64,000 bases of DNA from Piscinibacter gummiphilus. Lineage in GTDB: Bacteria; Pseudomonadota; Gammaproteobacteria; Burkholderiales; Burkholderiaceae_C. The stretch is taken from positions 2,790,001 through 2,854,000 of the forward strand of contig NZ_CP015118.1 in assembly GCF_002116905.1 (NCBI RefSeq), given 5' to 3'. Of the stretch, positions 49,813 to 58,250 are shown piece by piece. How positions within the stretch are numbered: the first letter of the stretch is position 1; every line of letters starts with the position of its first letter. Both the position numbers and the translations under genes were made by a program. The notes under the pieces were generated by a model. It was not told the origin of the DNA. It did no database searches and worked only from the letters and a program-made list of their open reading frames with translations.

Positions 49813-52530
49813 TCAGTCGAACGTGTAGGCGAAGTCGTTGCCGGCCACGTCGACCTTCACGCCGCCGATGGCCTTGCCTTCCATCATGCGCGTGAGGAAC
49901 TCGCGGCTGATGTCCGGCAGCATCGTGTTGGTCAGGATCGAGTCGATCATGCGGCCGCCCGACTCGCTCTCGGTGCAGCGCGACACGACGAGCTTGACCA
50001 CGTCGTCGGTGTACGTGAACGGGATCTTGTAGCGGGCCTCGACGCGCTTCTTGATGCGGTTGAGCTGCAGCTTGACGATCTGGCCCAGCATGGCATCCGA
50101 CAGCGGGAAGTACGGGATCGTGACCAGGCGGCCCAGCAGCGCCGGCGGGAAGATCTTCAGCAGCGGCTCGCGCAGGGCCTTGGCCAGGCCTTCCGGCTCC
50201 GGCATCAGGTCCGGGTCCTTGCACATCGTGGCGATGAGGTCGGTGCCGGCGTTCGTGGTCAGCAGGATCAGCGTGTTCTTGAAGTCGATGAAGCGGCCTT
50301 CGCCGTCCTCCATGAAGCCCTTGTCGAACACCTGGAAGAACATCTCGTGCACGTCCGGGTGGGCCTTCTCGACCTCGTCGAGCAGCACCACCGAGTATGG
50401 CTTGCGCCGCACGGCCTCGGTCAGCACGCCACCCTCGCCGTAGCCCACGTAGCCCGGGGGCGCGCCCTTGAGCGTGGAGACGGTGTGGGCCTCCTGGAAC
50501 TCGCTCATGTTGATGGTGATGAGGTTCTGCTCGCCGCCGTACAGCGCCTCGGCCAGCGCGAGCGCCGTCTCGGTCTTGCCGACGCCGGACGTGCCGGCCA
50601 GCATGAACACACCGATGGGCTTGCTCGGGTTGTCGAGGCCGGCGCGCGAAGTCTGGATGCGCTTGGCGATCATCTCCATCGCGTGGTCCTGGCCGATCAC
50701 GCGCTGGCTCAGCAGGGAGGCCACCTTCAGGATGGTCTCCATCTCGTTGCGGGCCATGCGGCCCACGGGGATGCCGGTCCAGTCGCCCACGACGCTCGCC
50801 ACCGCCTGGTAGTCGACCGTGGGGAGGATCAGCGGGGTTTCGCCCTGCAGCGTGGTGAGTTCCTGCTGTACCTGCTGCAGTTCGGCGAGCTTGGCCGCGC
50901 GTTCGGTGTCGGAGAGTTTCGGCAGGTCGGCGGCGGCGGGGCTCGCCTCGGCCGACTGCTCGAGCTTGCTGCCGGTGCCCTCGACGTGGCCCGCGGCGCC
51001 TCGCAGTTCACCGCGCAGCGCGAGCAGCTTGTCGACGAGCGCCTTCTCGGCCGCCCAGCGGGCGTTCAGCTTCTCCAGGCGGTCGCGTTCGATCGCCAGC
51101 TGTTCGGTGACGGTGGCGGCGCGTTCGGTGGTCTCGACGCCGATGGCGGCCTCGCGGCCGATGATGCCCTGTTCGGTCTCCAGCGCCTCGATGCGCTTGC
51201 TGCAGTCGTCCACCTCGGCCGGCGTGGCGTGCAGGCTCACGGCCACGCGCGCGCAGGCGGTGTCGAGCAGGCTGACGGACTTGTCGGGCAGCTGTCGTGC
51301 GGGGATGTAGCGGTGCGAGAGCCTGACCGCGGCTTCGAGGGCCTCGTCGAGGATCTGCACCTTGTGGTGCTTCTCCATCGTGGACGCCACGCCGCGCATC
51401 ATCAGGATGGCCTTCGGCTCGTCGGGTTCGTCGACCTGCACGCTCTGGAAGCGGCGGGTGAGGGCGGGGTCCTTCTCGATGTACTTCTTGTACTCGGCGA
51501 AGGTGGTGGCGCCGATGGTGCGCAGCTGGCCGCGCGCGAGCGCCGGCTTGAGCAGGTTGGCGGCGTCGCCGGTGCCGGCCTGGCCGCCGGCGCCCACGAG
51601 GGTGTGGGTCTCGTCGATGAACAGGATGATGGGCTTGGCCGAGGCCTGCACCTCGTCGATCACCGAACGCAGGCGCTGCTCGAACTCGCCCTTCATGCTG
51701 GCGCCGGCCTGCAGCAGGCCCACGTCGAGCGCGCGCAGTTCCACGTCCTTCAGCGACGGCGGCACGTCGCCGCGGGCGATGCGCTGCGCGAACCCTTCGA
51801 CCACGGCGGTCTTGCCGACCCCGGCCTCGCCGACGAGGATGGGGTTGTTCTGGCGGCGGCGCATCAGGATGTCGACCACCTGGCGGATCTCGTCGTCGCG
51901 GCCGACGATGGGGTCCATCTTGCCGCCGCGGGCCTGTTCGGTGAGGTCCGTCGTGAAGCGCTTGAGGGCTTCCTGCTTGCCCATCGCGGCCGGGGCGATG
52001 GCGTCGCTGGCTTCGCCAGGGGCCGCACTGCCGTCGGTGGCGCGCTGGCCCTGTTCGGGCGACTGCGCGAGCAGCGTGCCGAACTTGTCGGCCAGGTCGT
52101 CGAGCTTGATGCGCTCGAACTGCTTCGAGATGGACAGCAGCGCGTTGCGCAGCGAGGGTGTCTTGAGCGCGCCGATGACGAGGTAGCCGGTGCGCACCTG
52201 CGAGTCGCCGAACATCAGCGAGCCGTACACCCAGCCGCGCTCGACGGCGTTCTCGACGAAGCTCGACAGGTCGGTCACGGACGAGGCGCCGCGCGGCAGC
52301 TTGTCGAGGGATTGGGTCAGGTCGGCCACCAGCTGCGCGCCGTCGAGCTCGTAGTGCTTGACGATGCGGTGCAGGTCGCTGTCGTTGCCGTTGAGGATCT
52401 GGTAGATCCAGTGCTGCAGTTCGACGTACGGATTCCCCCGCAGCTTGCAGAACACGGTGGCGCCTTCGATGGCCTTGTAGGCGAGCGGGTTGAGCTTGCC
52501 GAAGAGGGTGGTGCGACTGATTTCAGCCAT
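49813..52530 (-). CDS. tssH: T6SS AAA+ ATPase TssH (ClpV)
   Basis: 905 residues, full length. Disassembles contracted TssBC sheaths for reuse. N-domain 1-150, first AAA module with Walker A GEAGVGKT at 234-241, a coiled middle domain, and a second AAA module with GTSGVGKTETALALAEAL near 645. The ClpV-type N-terminus (LFGKLNPLAYKAIEGATVFCKLRGNPYVELQHW) separates it from ClpB. The start lies within the last eight bases of tssG. A Pro/Ala-rich insert (SAEASPAAADLPKLSD) in the middle domain is slightly unusual. Confidence 0.96.
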   Translation of the reverse strand: MAEISRTTLFGKLNPLAYKAIEGATVFCKLRGNPYVELQHWIYQILNGNDSDLHRIVKHYELDGAQLVADLTQSLDKLPRGASSVTDLSSFVENAVERGWVYGSLMFGDSQVRTGYLVIGALKTPSLRNALLSISKQFERIKLDDLADKFGTLLAQSPEQGQRATDGSAAPGEASDAIAPAAMGKQEALKRFTTDLTEQARGGKMDPIVGRDDEIRQVVDILMRRRQNNPILVGEAGVGKTAVVEGFAQRIARGDVPPSLKDVELRALDVGLLQAGASMKGEFEQRLRSVIDEVQASAKPIILFIDETHTLVGAGGQAGTGDAANLLKPALARGQLRTIGATTFAEYKKYIEKDPALTRRFQSVQVDEPDEPKAILMMRGVASTMEKHHKVQILDEALEAAVRLSHRYIPARQLPDKSVSLLDTACARVAVSLHATPAEVDDCSKRIEALETEQGIIGREAAIGVETTERAATVTEQLAIERDRLEKLNARWAAEKALVDKLLALRGELRGAAGHVEGTGSKLEQSAEASPAAADLPKLSDTERAAKLAELQQVQQELTTLQGETPLILPTVDYQAVASVVGDWTGIPVGRMARNEMETILKVASLLSQRVIGQDHAMEMIAKRIQTSRAGLDNPSKPIGVFMLAGTSGVGKTETALALAEALYGGEQNLITINMSEFQEAHTVSTLKGAPPGYVGYGEGGVLTEAVRRKPYSVVLLDEVEKAHPDVHEMFFQVFDKGFMEDGEGRFIDFKNTLILLTTNAGTDLIATMCKDPDLMPEPEGLAKALREPLLKIFPPALLGRLVTIPYFPLSDAMLGQIVKLQLNRIKKRVEARYKIPFTYTDDVVKLVVSRCTESESGGRMIDSILTNTMLPDISREFLTRMMEGKAIGGVKVDVAGNDFAYTFD

Positions 52531-53611
52531 GGTGATGTCCCTGGGTTGGAGAGTTCGTCGAACGTCGTGAGGGGTTCAGGTGAAGGTCGCCCCGGTCGAC
52601 CGGCGGGCCCTTGCGGCCGAGCCAGGCCGTGCGGCCGAGGGCCGCGTCGCGGCCCAGCTGCAGCGGCGGCACCTCGGTGCCTTTCAGCACGAGGTGCACG
52701 TCCCACAGCATCTCGAAGCCGAGCAACTGGCGCATCCAGTCGCGCAGCGCGATGAGCGAGGGCTGTCCGGGCAGGAAGGACCGGTACTGCGCGAGCGACA
52801 GCGGGCCGATGTGCAGCCGCACCTTGTACTGACGGTCCCACACCTTGCTGCCGGCCACCACGTTGACGCCGAGCGCGGCGCCGCGGCGGTTGCCGGGGCT
52901 GCCGAGGCGCGTGCGGTCGGCCTGGCGCAGCGGCATCCAGTGGCCCACGTGCGATTCGAGCGTCATCGGCACCTGGAAGTACTGGCGCAGCACCTTCGTG
53001 ACGGCCTCGGGGTGGCGGGTGGCGCGGCCGAGGTGGCCGGCGGCGAAACGGCGCGCCCGGTCGGGCACCGCGTCGAGGCCGCGCAGGGCCTGCGGGGCCT
53101 GGCCGATCAGCGCGCTCACCCACTTGGCGAACTGGTCGTCGCGTTCGCGGTCGGCCTGCACGGTGGGCTGCGCCTGCGACCACGCGCGGTAGAACAGCAG
53201 CAGCATGCGGTGGTGGAACACGTCGGCGAACCGGGCGAGCGTGGCGTCGCCATGGTTGCGCAGCCGGTCGCGCGTGTACTCGGTCAGGTGCAGCGGCATC
53301 GGGCCCATGGGGCCGAAGAGACCGAAGAAGCGCACGCCCATCCGCGGGCGGCCGCCCGCGGCGGTGTCGAACGACATGATCGCGGCCGGCGCGAAGTCGA
53401 GTTCGGGGTTCTGGCCGAGCCGCACGGGCTCGGCGCTCGGGCGCAGCGCGGTGCCCAGGCGGGCCTCGTCGGGCCACAGCGCGTCGATGCGGCGCAGCGC
53501 GGCGAAGAAGTCGTGGTGCCACGGCTCGCGCGCGAGGTCGTCGAAGAACCGCGCGCGGCGCTCGTGCAGCGCGCGGGCGTCGTCGGCTTCGGGCGCGAGG
53601 GTGCCGTCCAT
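52523..53611 (-). CDS. tssG: T6SS baseplate component TssG
   Basis: 362 residues from the ATG at 53611. Family features: RARFFDDLAREPWHHDFFAALRRIDALWP at the N-terminus, RMGVRFFGLFGPMGPMPLHLTEYTRDR in the middle and LGFEMLWDVHLVLKGTEVPPLQLG near the end. With TssF and TssE it forms the baseplate wedge around VgrG. Overlaps the tssH start by eight bases and follows tssF by two bases. Confidence 0.95.
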   Translation of the reverse strand: MDGTLAPEADDARALHERRARFFDDLAREPWHHDFFAALRRIDALWPDEARLGTALRPSAEPVRLGQNPELDFAPAAIMSFDTAAGGRPRMGVRFFGLFGPMGPMPLHLTEYTRDRLRNHGDATLARFADVFHHRMLLLFYRAWSQAQPTVQADRERDDQFAKWVSALIGQAPQALRGLDAVPDRARRFAAGHLGRATRHPEAVTKVLRQYFQVPMTLESHVGHWMPLRQADRTRLGSPGNRRGAALGVNVVAGSKVWDRQYKVRLHIGPLSLAQYRSFLPGQPSLIALRDWMRQLLGFEMLWDVHLVLKGTEVPPLQLGRDAALGRTAWLGRKGPPVDRGDLHLNPSRRSTNSPTQGHHHG

Positions 53612-53613
53612 GG

Positions 53614-55479
53614 TCAGAGCACCGTGCGGGTACCGATGCGCGGGGCGTTTCGCATGATCTCGCCGCGCGAGGCCGAGCGCACCACGGTTTCGCAGAAGCT
53701 GTTCGTGGACGCCTGGCGCGCGAAGAAGCGGTCGAGCACGTGGCCGAGCAGGAAGGCGCTGGTGCCCTGGAAGCCCAGTTCGTCCACGGTGACCACCACC
53801 TCGACGCCGCAGCCGAACGTGAGCGGGCCGGGGAAGGGCAGGCGGCGCACCACCGTCTTCGCCTCGACGGCCTGGATGCCTTCGACCTGCTTCTGCCAGG
53901 CGACGTCCTGGTCGGGACCGTGCAGCGCGAGCAGGCTGCGCAGCGCCGCGGCGGCGCGGGCCGGGTCCTCGCCGGCGATGCTGAGGTAGTTGAGCGTGAG
54001 CAGGCTCACGAGGGACCAGCCGATGTCGCCGCGGGCCAGGCGCTGCACCGGCCGCGTGGGGCCGCGCAGCGTCTCGATGCGGCCGGCGGGGCCGGCGGTG
54101 TCGAGGGTCCAGGTGGTGGCCGCGCCGGGCAGCATCGTGGGCAGGTCGCGGTTGGTCACGAGCGCGGACAGCGACAGCTGGCGCACCTCCTCGCGGTACG
54201 GCGCGTGCGATGCGTCCACCAGCGACAGGAAGGCCTCCTGGCCGATGTAGGCCGAACGCGGCCCCTCGACGCGCTGCTTCGACGACAGCAGCCGCGGTTC
54301 GCGCAGCACGGTGTAGTAGGCCGAATGGCGGTGGGCGGCCTCGTGGAAGGTGGCGTACAGCGGCAGGAAGCGCTGCTCGGCCACCTGGCCGGTGCCGAAG
54401 CCGGTGACCGACTCGAGGGTGTGCACCTCGTAGTCCATCGGCCGCGTGCGGTCGGGCACGGCGTGGTGTTCCCAGGCGCCGGGGCCGAGCTGGATGCGGT
54501 CGAGGCGCTTCGGGAAGAGGTTGATGGCCGGGGTGCAGTAGAGCGCGAAGCTCTGCGCGTCGACGAGCGATTCGAGGGCGGCTTCGCCGCGGTTGAACAG
54601 CACGACGACCTCGACCTCGGACGCGTCGACCTTCGCGAGGCGGCGACGCAGGTCGGTCAGTTCGACGAACAGGAAGCGGTGCGGCATGGCCGCGTACTCC
54701 TGCAGCAGGCGGTAGCCGCTGAAGCCGCGCACGGTTTCCGGCAGCAGGGCCTGGTCGTCCTCGTAACCCACCGGCTGGACGGACGAGCCGTCGGAGAAAC
54801 CCTGCAGCGCGCCGCGCGACGGGTGGCCGATCCAGGTGCCGTGGGTGGCGCCGAGCAGCAGCTCGTGCAGGCGGAACGCCACGTCGTCGGGCGCGGAGAT
54901 GTAGAGCGGCAGGCGGTCGAGCCCGAGCTGGCTGAACTTCGCGCCGCCGTGGGCCTTCAGGCGCAGGCGCAGGCCGCCGCGCACGGCGCGCGGGGAGGGC
55001 AGCTGCGAGAGCGGCAGGTCGGGCGCGTGCGTGAAGTACTGCACCGTCTCGATCTGCACCGGCCACAGCGTCACGTCGTGGGCCGAGCGGAACTCGCAGC
55101 GGGTGTTCTGGCCGCGCACGGTCTCGCTCGTGAGCAGGCTGTGCCGCTTCACGGTGAAGCCACGCGACAGGTTGGGGTCGAGCGGGTCGGGCCGCAGCCG
55201 CGCGATCATCATCGACGGCACGGGCGACAGGAAACCCGGGTACACCGTCTCCAGCAGGTGCTGGATCAGCTGCGGGTACTCGGCGTTGAGCTTGAGCTGC
55301 ACGCGCGCCGACATGAAGGCGAAACCTTCGAGCAGGCGTTCGACGTAGGGGTCGGTGACCTCGACGCCGTCCATCGACAGGCGCGCGGCGATCTTCGGGA
55401 ATTCGGCGGCGAACTCGGCGCCCACCTCGCGCAGGTGGGCGAGCTCGTCGTTGTAGAGGCGCAGGAGGTTCGGGTCCAT
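53614..55479 (-). CDS. tssF: T6SS baseplate component TssF
   Basis: 621 residues. N-terminus MDPNLLRLYNDELAHLREVGAEFA and the VYPGFLSPVPSMMIARLRPDP block are diagnostic. Large helical-beta wedge protein of the T6SS baseplate that binds TssG and TssE. It follows tssE by nine bases and precedes tssG by two, so the wedge subunits are made together. Confidence 0.96.
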   Translation of the reverse strand: MDPNLLRLYNDELAHLREVGAEFAAEFPKIAARLSMDGVEVTDPYVERLLEGFAFMSARVQLKLNAEYPQLIQHLLETVYPGFLSPVPSMMIARLRPDPLDPNLSRGFTVKRHSLLTSETVRGQNTRCEFRSAHDVTLWPVQIETVQYFTHAPDLPLSQLPSPRAVRGGLRLRLKAHGGAKFSQLGLDRLPLYISAPDDVAFRLHELLLGATHGTWIGHPSRGALQGFSDGSSVQPVGYEDDQALLPETVRGFSGYRLLQEYAAMPHRFLFVELTDLRRRLAKVDASEVEVVVLFNRGEAALESLVDAQSFALYCTPAINLFPKRLDRIQLGPGAWEHHAVPDRTRPMDYEVHTLESVTGFGTGQVAEQRFLPLYATFHEAAHRHSAYYTVLREPRLLSSKQRVEGPRSAYIGQEAFLSLVDASHAPYREEVRQLSLSALVTNRDLPTMLPGAATTWTLDTAGPAGRIETLRGPTRPVQRLARGDIGWSLVSLLTLNYLSIAGEDPARAAAALRSLLALHGPDQDVAWQKQVEGIQAVEAKTVVRRLPFPGPLTFGCGVEVVVTVDELGFQGTSAFLLGHVLDRFFARQASTNSFCETVVRSASRGEIMRNAPRIGTRTVL

Positions 55480-55488
55480 CGCGTGGGG

Positions 55489-56013
55489 TCAGGTCTTGCG
55501 CTTGAGGGACGAGGGGCTGGCGTCGCGGACCTGGATCTGGCCCGCTTCGAGGTCCACCTGGGTGCGCAGCAGCAGTTCGAGCGGCACGGGCTGCGCCCAC
55601 ATCAGGCCGCGGATCTCGAACTCGATCACGTTGTGGGTGTCGAGCACGCTCGACGCGTCGAGCGCCTTCACCTCGAGCGAGTCTTCCATCACGCGCGGCT
55701 CGAAGCGCACGATGGACTGCTTGATGGTGCGCTCCAGCAGCGGCACGTCGATGCGCGAGGCGAGGCTGCCCGACATGGGCGGCAGACCGAAGTTCAGCAC
55801 CGATTCGTCGACGTGCGGGAACCGCGAGCCGATGCCCGGCATGGGCTTGACCGAGTTCAGCAGCCAGGACAGGTCGCGGAGCACCGCCTCGCGGATCTGA
55901 GCCTTGGTCATCACGCGGGTGTCCTCGGCCTCGACCGAGGACAGCGGCGCGAGGTCGGTCAGGCGGTCGAGCAGCGTGGGCTGCAGGCGGTCTCGGGCAT
56001 CCTGGGAGGCCAT
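55489..56013 (-). CDS. tssE: T6SS baseplate component TssE (gp25-like)
   Basis: 174 residues from the ATG at 56013. gp25-like lysozyme-related wedge protein that starts sheath polymerisation. Features: LQPTLLDRLTDL, AQIREAVLRDLSWLLNS and the EFEIRGLMWAQPVPLELLLRTQVDLEAGQI end. The sequence VLNFGLPPMSG is the gp25 signature. Follows tagJ by 22 bases and precedes tssF by nine. Confidence 0.94.
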   Translation of the reverse strand: MASQDARDRLQPTLLDRLTDLAPLSSVEAEDTRVMTKAQIREAVLRDLSWLLNSVKPMPGIGSRFPHVDESVLNFGLPPMSGSLASRIDVPLLERTIKQSIVRFEPRVMEDSLEVKALDASSVLDTHNVIEFEIRGLMWAQPVPLELLLRTQVDLEAGQIQVRDASPSSLKRKT

Positions 56014-56035
56014 CGGCGTGGGCGTGATGAAGGGG

Positions 56036-56881
56036 TCAGGCCGCGGCGTCGGCCGTGGGTTCGTCGTCCTCGGCCACCGGCGCGGGCTGCAGCAGGATCT
56101 CGCGGGCCTGCAGGATGCCGGTGTCGCCGTTGTCGGTGGTGAAGACGCGCTGGCCGAGGCCCGCGAAGTGCGGCTCGGCGAGTGGCAGCCAGTCGGTGCG
56201 GCGGGCAAGGCGGATGGCGCCGTCGGCGTGCGTGGCGCTGCCGGGGTAGCGCGTGGGGATCAGCGCGACGGTGGAGCCGCCGTTCACGAACTCGAGCTGT
56301 GCGGCGGCCCAGACCAGGTCGCGCAGGTCGGCGGGTTCCTCGATGACGATCTTGACCAGCGCGTTGAGCGGCACCCACGAATAGCGGCCGTTGATGACGG
56401 CCTCGAGCACCGGGCCGAGGCGGGAGTCGCCGTCGGCGATCCATTCGAACGGCGTGCCGTCGACGGTGCCGGGCGTGGCCGGGGCGGCTTCGAGCGCCTC
56501 GTTGCGCAGGCGGGCAGCGCCGGCGGCGTCGCCGCGGGCCTCGACCTGCAGGGCCTCGACGAGCAGCGCGACCCACATCGCGGGACGGCCGAACACCATG
56601 GGCGTGTTCTTGCCGGCGAACACGGCCTCGCGCAGCGACTCGCACTTGAGCGCCTCGCGGTAGGTGCTGACCATGGGCAACGTGGACGGATCGAGTTCCA
56701 TGCACACGTCGAGCTGGTTCAGCGCGCGCGGCCATTGGCCCAGCACGCACAGCAGCTGGAACAGGAACACGCGGAGCTTCGGATCGTCGGCCTTGGCGCG
56801 CACGGCGTCCTGGAGGCTCTTGAGGGCGGCGTCGACGTTGCCGTCGCGCAGGGCTTGTTCAGCAGTCTGGACCGGGGTCAT
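56036..56881 (-). CDS. tagJ: T6SS accessory protein TagJ (ImpE family)
   Basis: 281 residues. N-terminal TPR-like part (DAALKSLQDAVRAKADDPKLRVFLFQLLCVLGQWPRAL) and a C-terminal ImpE domain (EWIADGDSRLGPVLEAVINGRYSWVPL, WAAAQLEFVNGGSTVALIPTRYPGS). In Pseudomonas TagJ binds the TssB sheath and helps ClpV. Presence marks a subclass of T6SS loci. It lies between hcp2 and tssE with 19-22-base gaps. Confidence 0.93.
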   Translation of the reverse strand: MTPVQTAEQALRDGNVDAALKSLQDAVRAKADDPKLRVFLFQLLCVLGQWPRALNQLDVCMELDPSTLPMVSTYREALKCESLREAVFAGKNTPMVFGRPAMWVALLVEALQVEARGDAAGAARLRNEALEAAPATPGTVDGTPFEWIADGDSRLGPVLEAVINGRYSWVPLNALVKIVIEEPADLRDLVWAAAQLEFVNGGSTVALIPTRYPGSATHADGAIRLARRTDWLPLAEPHFAGLGQRVFTTDNGDTGILQAREILLQPAPVAEDDEPTADAAA

Positions 56882-56900
56882 GGGGTGCTCCGTGGAGGGA

Positions 56901-57389
56901 TCAGGCGGGCAGGACTTCGGTTTCGAAGGTGTTGACGCCCTTGCCGCCGCCGGTCTTGTCCTGGGCGCGGTACTCGACCTGGACCTTGAAGAACGCGAGG
57001 CGCACTTCCTCGAGCAGCACGGGGATGTCGTCCTTCTCGCTGCCGAGGCGGTGGGACACCACACGCGCCTTCTCGATGGTGATGGTGAGGAACGAGACGG
57101 GCGAGCTGCCGCCGGCCTTGCGGACGGTGAGCACGGCCTTCTTCAGCACCTCGTTGTTGCGCAGCGCGGACATCAGCCCCGTGGAGGCGCTGTCGACGCG
57201 CTTGCGGATGACGAGCTCCTTGAGCGTGGTGCGGGCGGTGCTGGCGCCGAACGCGGTGGCGTTCCCGTCCATGCCCCACTCCCAGCCGACGAGCTCGATC
57301 TCGTCGATGTGGCCGGCTTCGGCGGATTCACCCTTGATCGGGCCCTGCTTGGTCCCGTCCACCTTGAGGAACATGTCGGCCTTGGACAT
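56901..57389 (-). CDS. hcp2: T6SS tube protein Hcp-like, second copy
   Basis: 162 residues. Hcp family motif order KADMFLKVDGTKQGPIKGES, ELVGWEWGM, LKELVIRKRVDSASTGLMSAL and KKAVLTVRKAGG. Only loosely similar to the first Hcp (57611): the usual GGGGGAGK loop is replaced by DGNATAFGAST. Good ribosome site (AGGAG). A terminator lies between the two hcp genes, so this one starts a separate transcript with tagJ-tssE-F-G-H. It could be a co-tube subunit or a specialised carrier; inference. Confidence 0.9.
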   Translation of the reverse strand: MSKADMFLKVDGTKQGPIKGESAEAGHIDEIELVGWEWGMDGNATAFGASTARTTLKELVIRKRVDSASTGLMSALRNNEVLKKAVLTVRKAGGSSPVSFLTITIEKARVVSHRLGSEKDDIPVLLEEVRLAFFKVQVEYRAQDKTGGGKGVNTFETEVLPA

Positions 57390-57550
57390 CTCGACTCCTG
57401 CTCGGCCTGCGGGAGGCCGCGTGTGTGTGTTCTTCGGACAGTTCTTGGGACACGGGGCGGGCCCCTCCGGATGGAGGCGCCCGCCGGTTCAACCGTAGCG
57501 GGTCCATGCCCGGTGCAGCTCCGGGCGCGCTGCGGCAGGGGCCACAACGC

Positions 57551-57581
57551 CAAAAGACACGATGCCCGCGAAGGCATCGTG
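57551..57581 (-). terminator. Rho-independent terminator after hcp
   Basis: Minus strand: CACGATGCC-TTCGCG-GGCATCGTG, a perfect 9-bp stem, followed by TCTTTTGGCG. It begins 30 bases after the hcp stop. It splits the locus into a tssABC-hcp unit and an hcp2-led unit, and would protect the abundant hcp mRNA. Confidence 0.85.
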
Positions 57582-57610
57582 CCGACGGCGCGTGGCCGGG
57601 GAACGATCGA

Positions 57611-58096
57611 TCAGCCCACCGGCTTGTTGGCGGTGATGTCCCACGCCGCCGTGGAGGTCGTGCCCTTGCCGCCGGTATCGGCCTGCGTGGTGTACTCGAC
57701 CTTGAACTTCGCGAAGTTCAGGCTGACGTTTTCGGTCAGGCGGTCTTCACCGCCGCTGCCGCCGGTGGAGAGGGAGGACACCAGCACGCTGTCGAGCGTG
57801 ATCTTGATGTACTCGAGGGGCTTGTCGCCGGCCTTGCGGACGGTGAGCGTGGCCTGCTTGATGTGCGTGCCCTTGCAGGCGGCGAGCATCAGCGCGGTGG
57901 ACGACGCGTCGACGTACTTCGTCAGCGAGATGTCCTGGACGCTGACCTTGCCGGCGCCGCCGCCCCCGCCTTGCGAGAACGTGCCGCTCTGGCTCAGGCC
58001 CCAGCTCCAGGCCAGGATGTCGATCGACTCCTTGTGGGCCGCGTCTTTCGACTCGCCCTTGATGTCGCCGATCTTGATGAACATGTCTACTGCCAT
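57611..58096 (-). CDS. hcp: T6SS tube protein Hcp (TssD)
   Basis: 161 residues with the typical Hcp1-type order: AVDMFIKIGDIKGESKD, ILAWSWGLSQSGTFSQGGGGGAGKV, KYVDASSTALMLAACKGTHIKQATLTVRKAG and LNFAKFKVEYTTQ. Forms hexameric rings that stack into the inner tube and also carries small effectors. Strong ribosome site AGGAGAAG before the ATG. Preceded by a 154-base gap after tssC that holds palindromes (GCCGCCCGGGCGGC at 58227-58240), which may process or attenuate the transcript; followed by a strong terminator. Confidence 0.95.
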   Translation of the reverse strand: MAVDMFIKIGDIKGESKDAAHKESIDILAWSWGLSQSGTFSQGGGGGAGKVSVQDISLTKYVDASSTALMLAACKGTHIKQATLTVRKAGDKPLEYIKITLDSVLVSSLSTGGSGGEDRLTENVSLNFAKFKVEYTTQADTGGKGTTSTAAWDITANKPVG

Positions 58097-58226
58097 GAGG
58101 CTTCTCCTAGATGTGAATGGACCCGCTGAGGTACTGCTGGAAAGGCCGGCATGAAGGGCCACGTGGACGGGGTTGTGACCACGTGCCGCCGGTTTTTTCG
58201 AGCCCGGTCAACGCCCCTCGCGAGGC

Positions 58227-58240
58227 GCCGCCCGGGCGGC
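58227..58240. other. Palindrome in the tssC-hcp gap
   Basis: GCCGCCCGGGCGGC, a perfect palindrome ten bases after the tssC stop, followed by CCTCGCGAGG. No T-run on the minus strand, so not a terminator by rule; a processing or partial stop site that raises hcp over tssABC is possible. Confidence 0.3.
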
Positions 58241-58250
58241 GATCGGGGTG

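Noticed and set aside
48583..52755. 1390-codon open frame on the plus strand opposite clpV and the TPR-methyltransferase
   Set aside because: Mirror of real minus-strand genes; composition is Val/Gly/Arg/His junk with no family motif.
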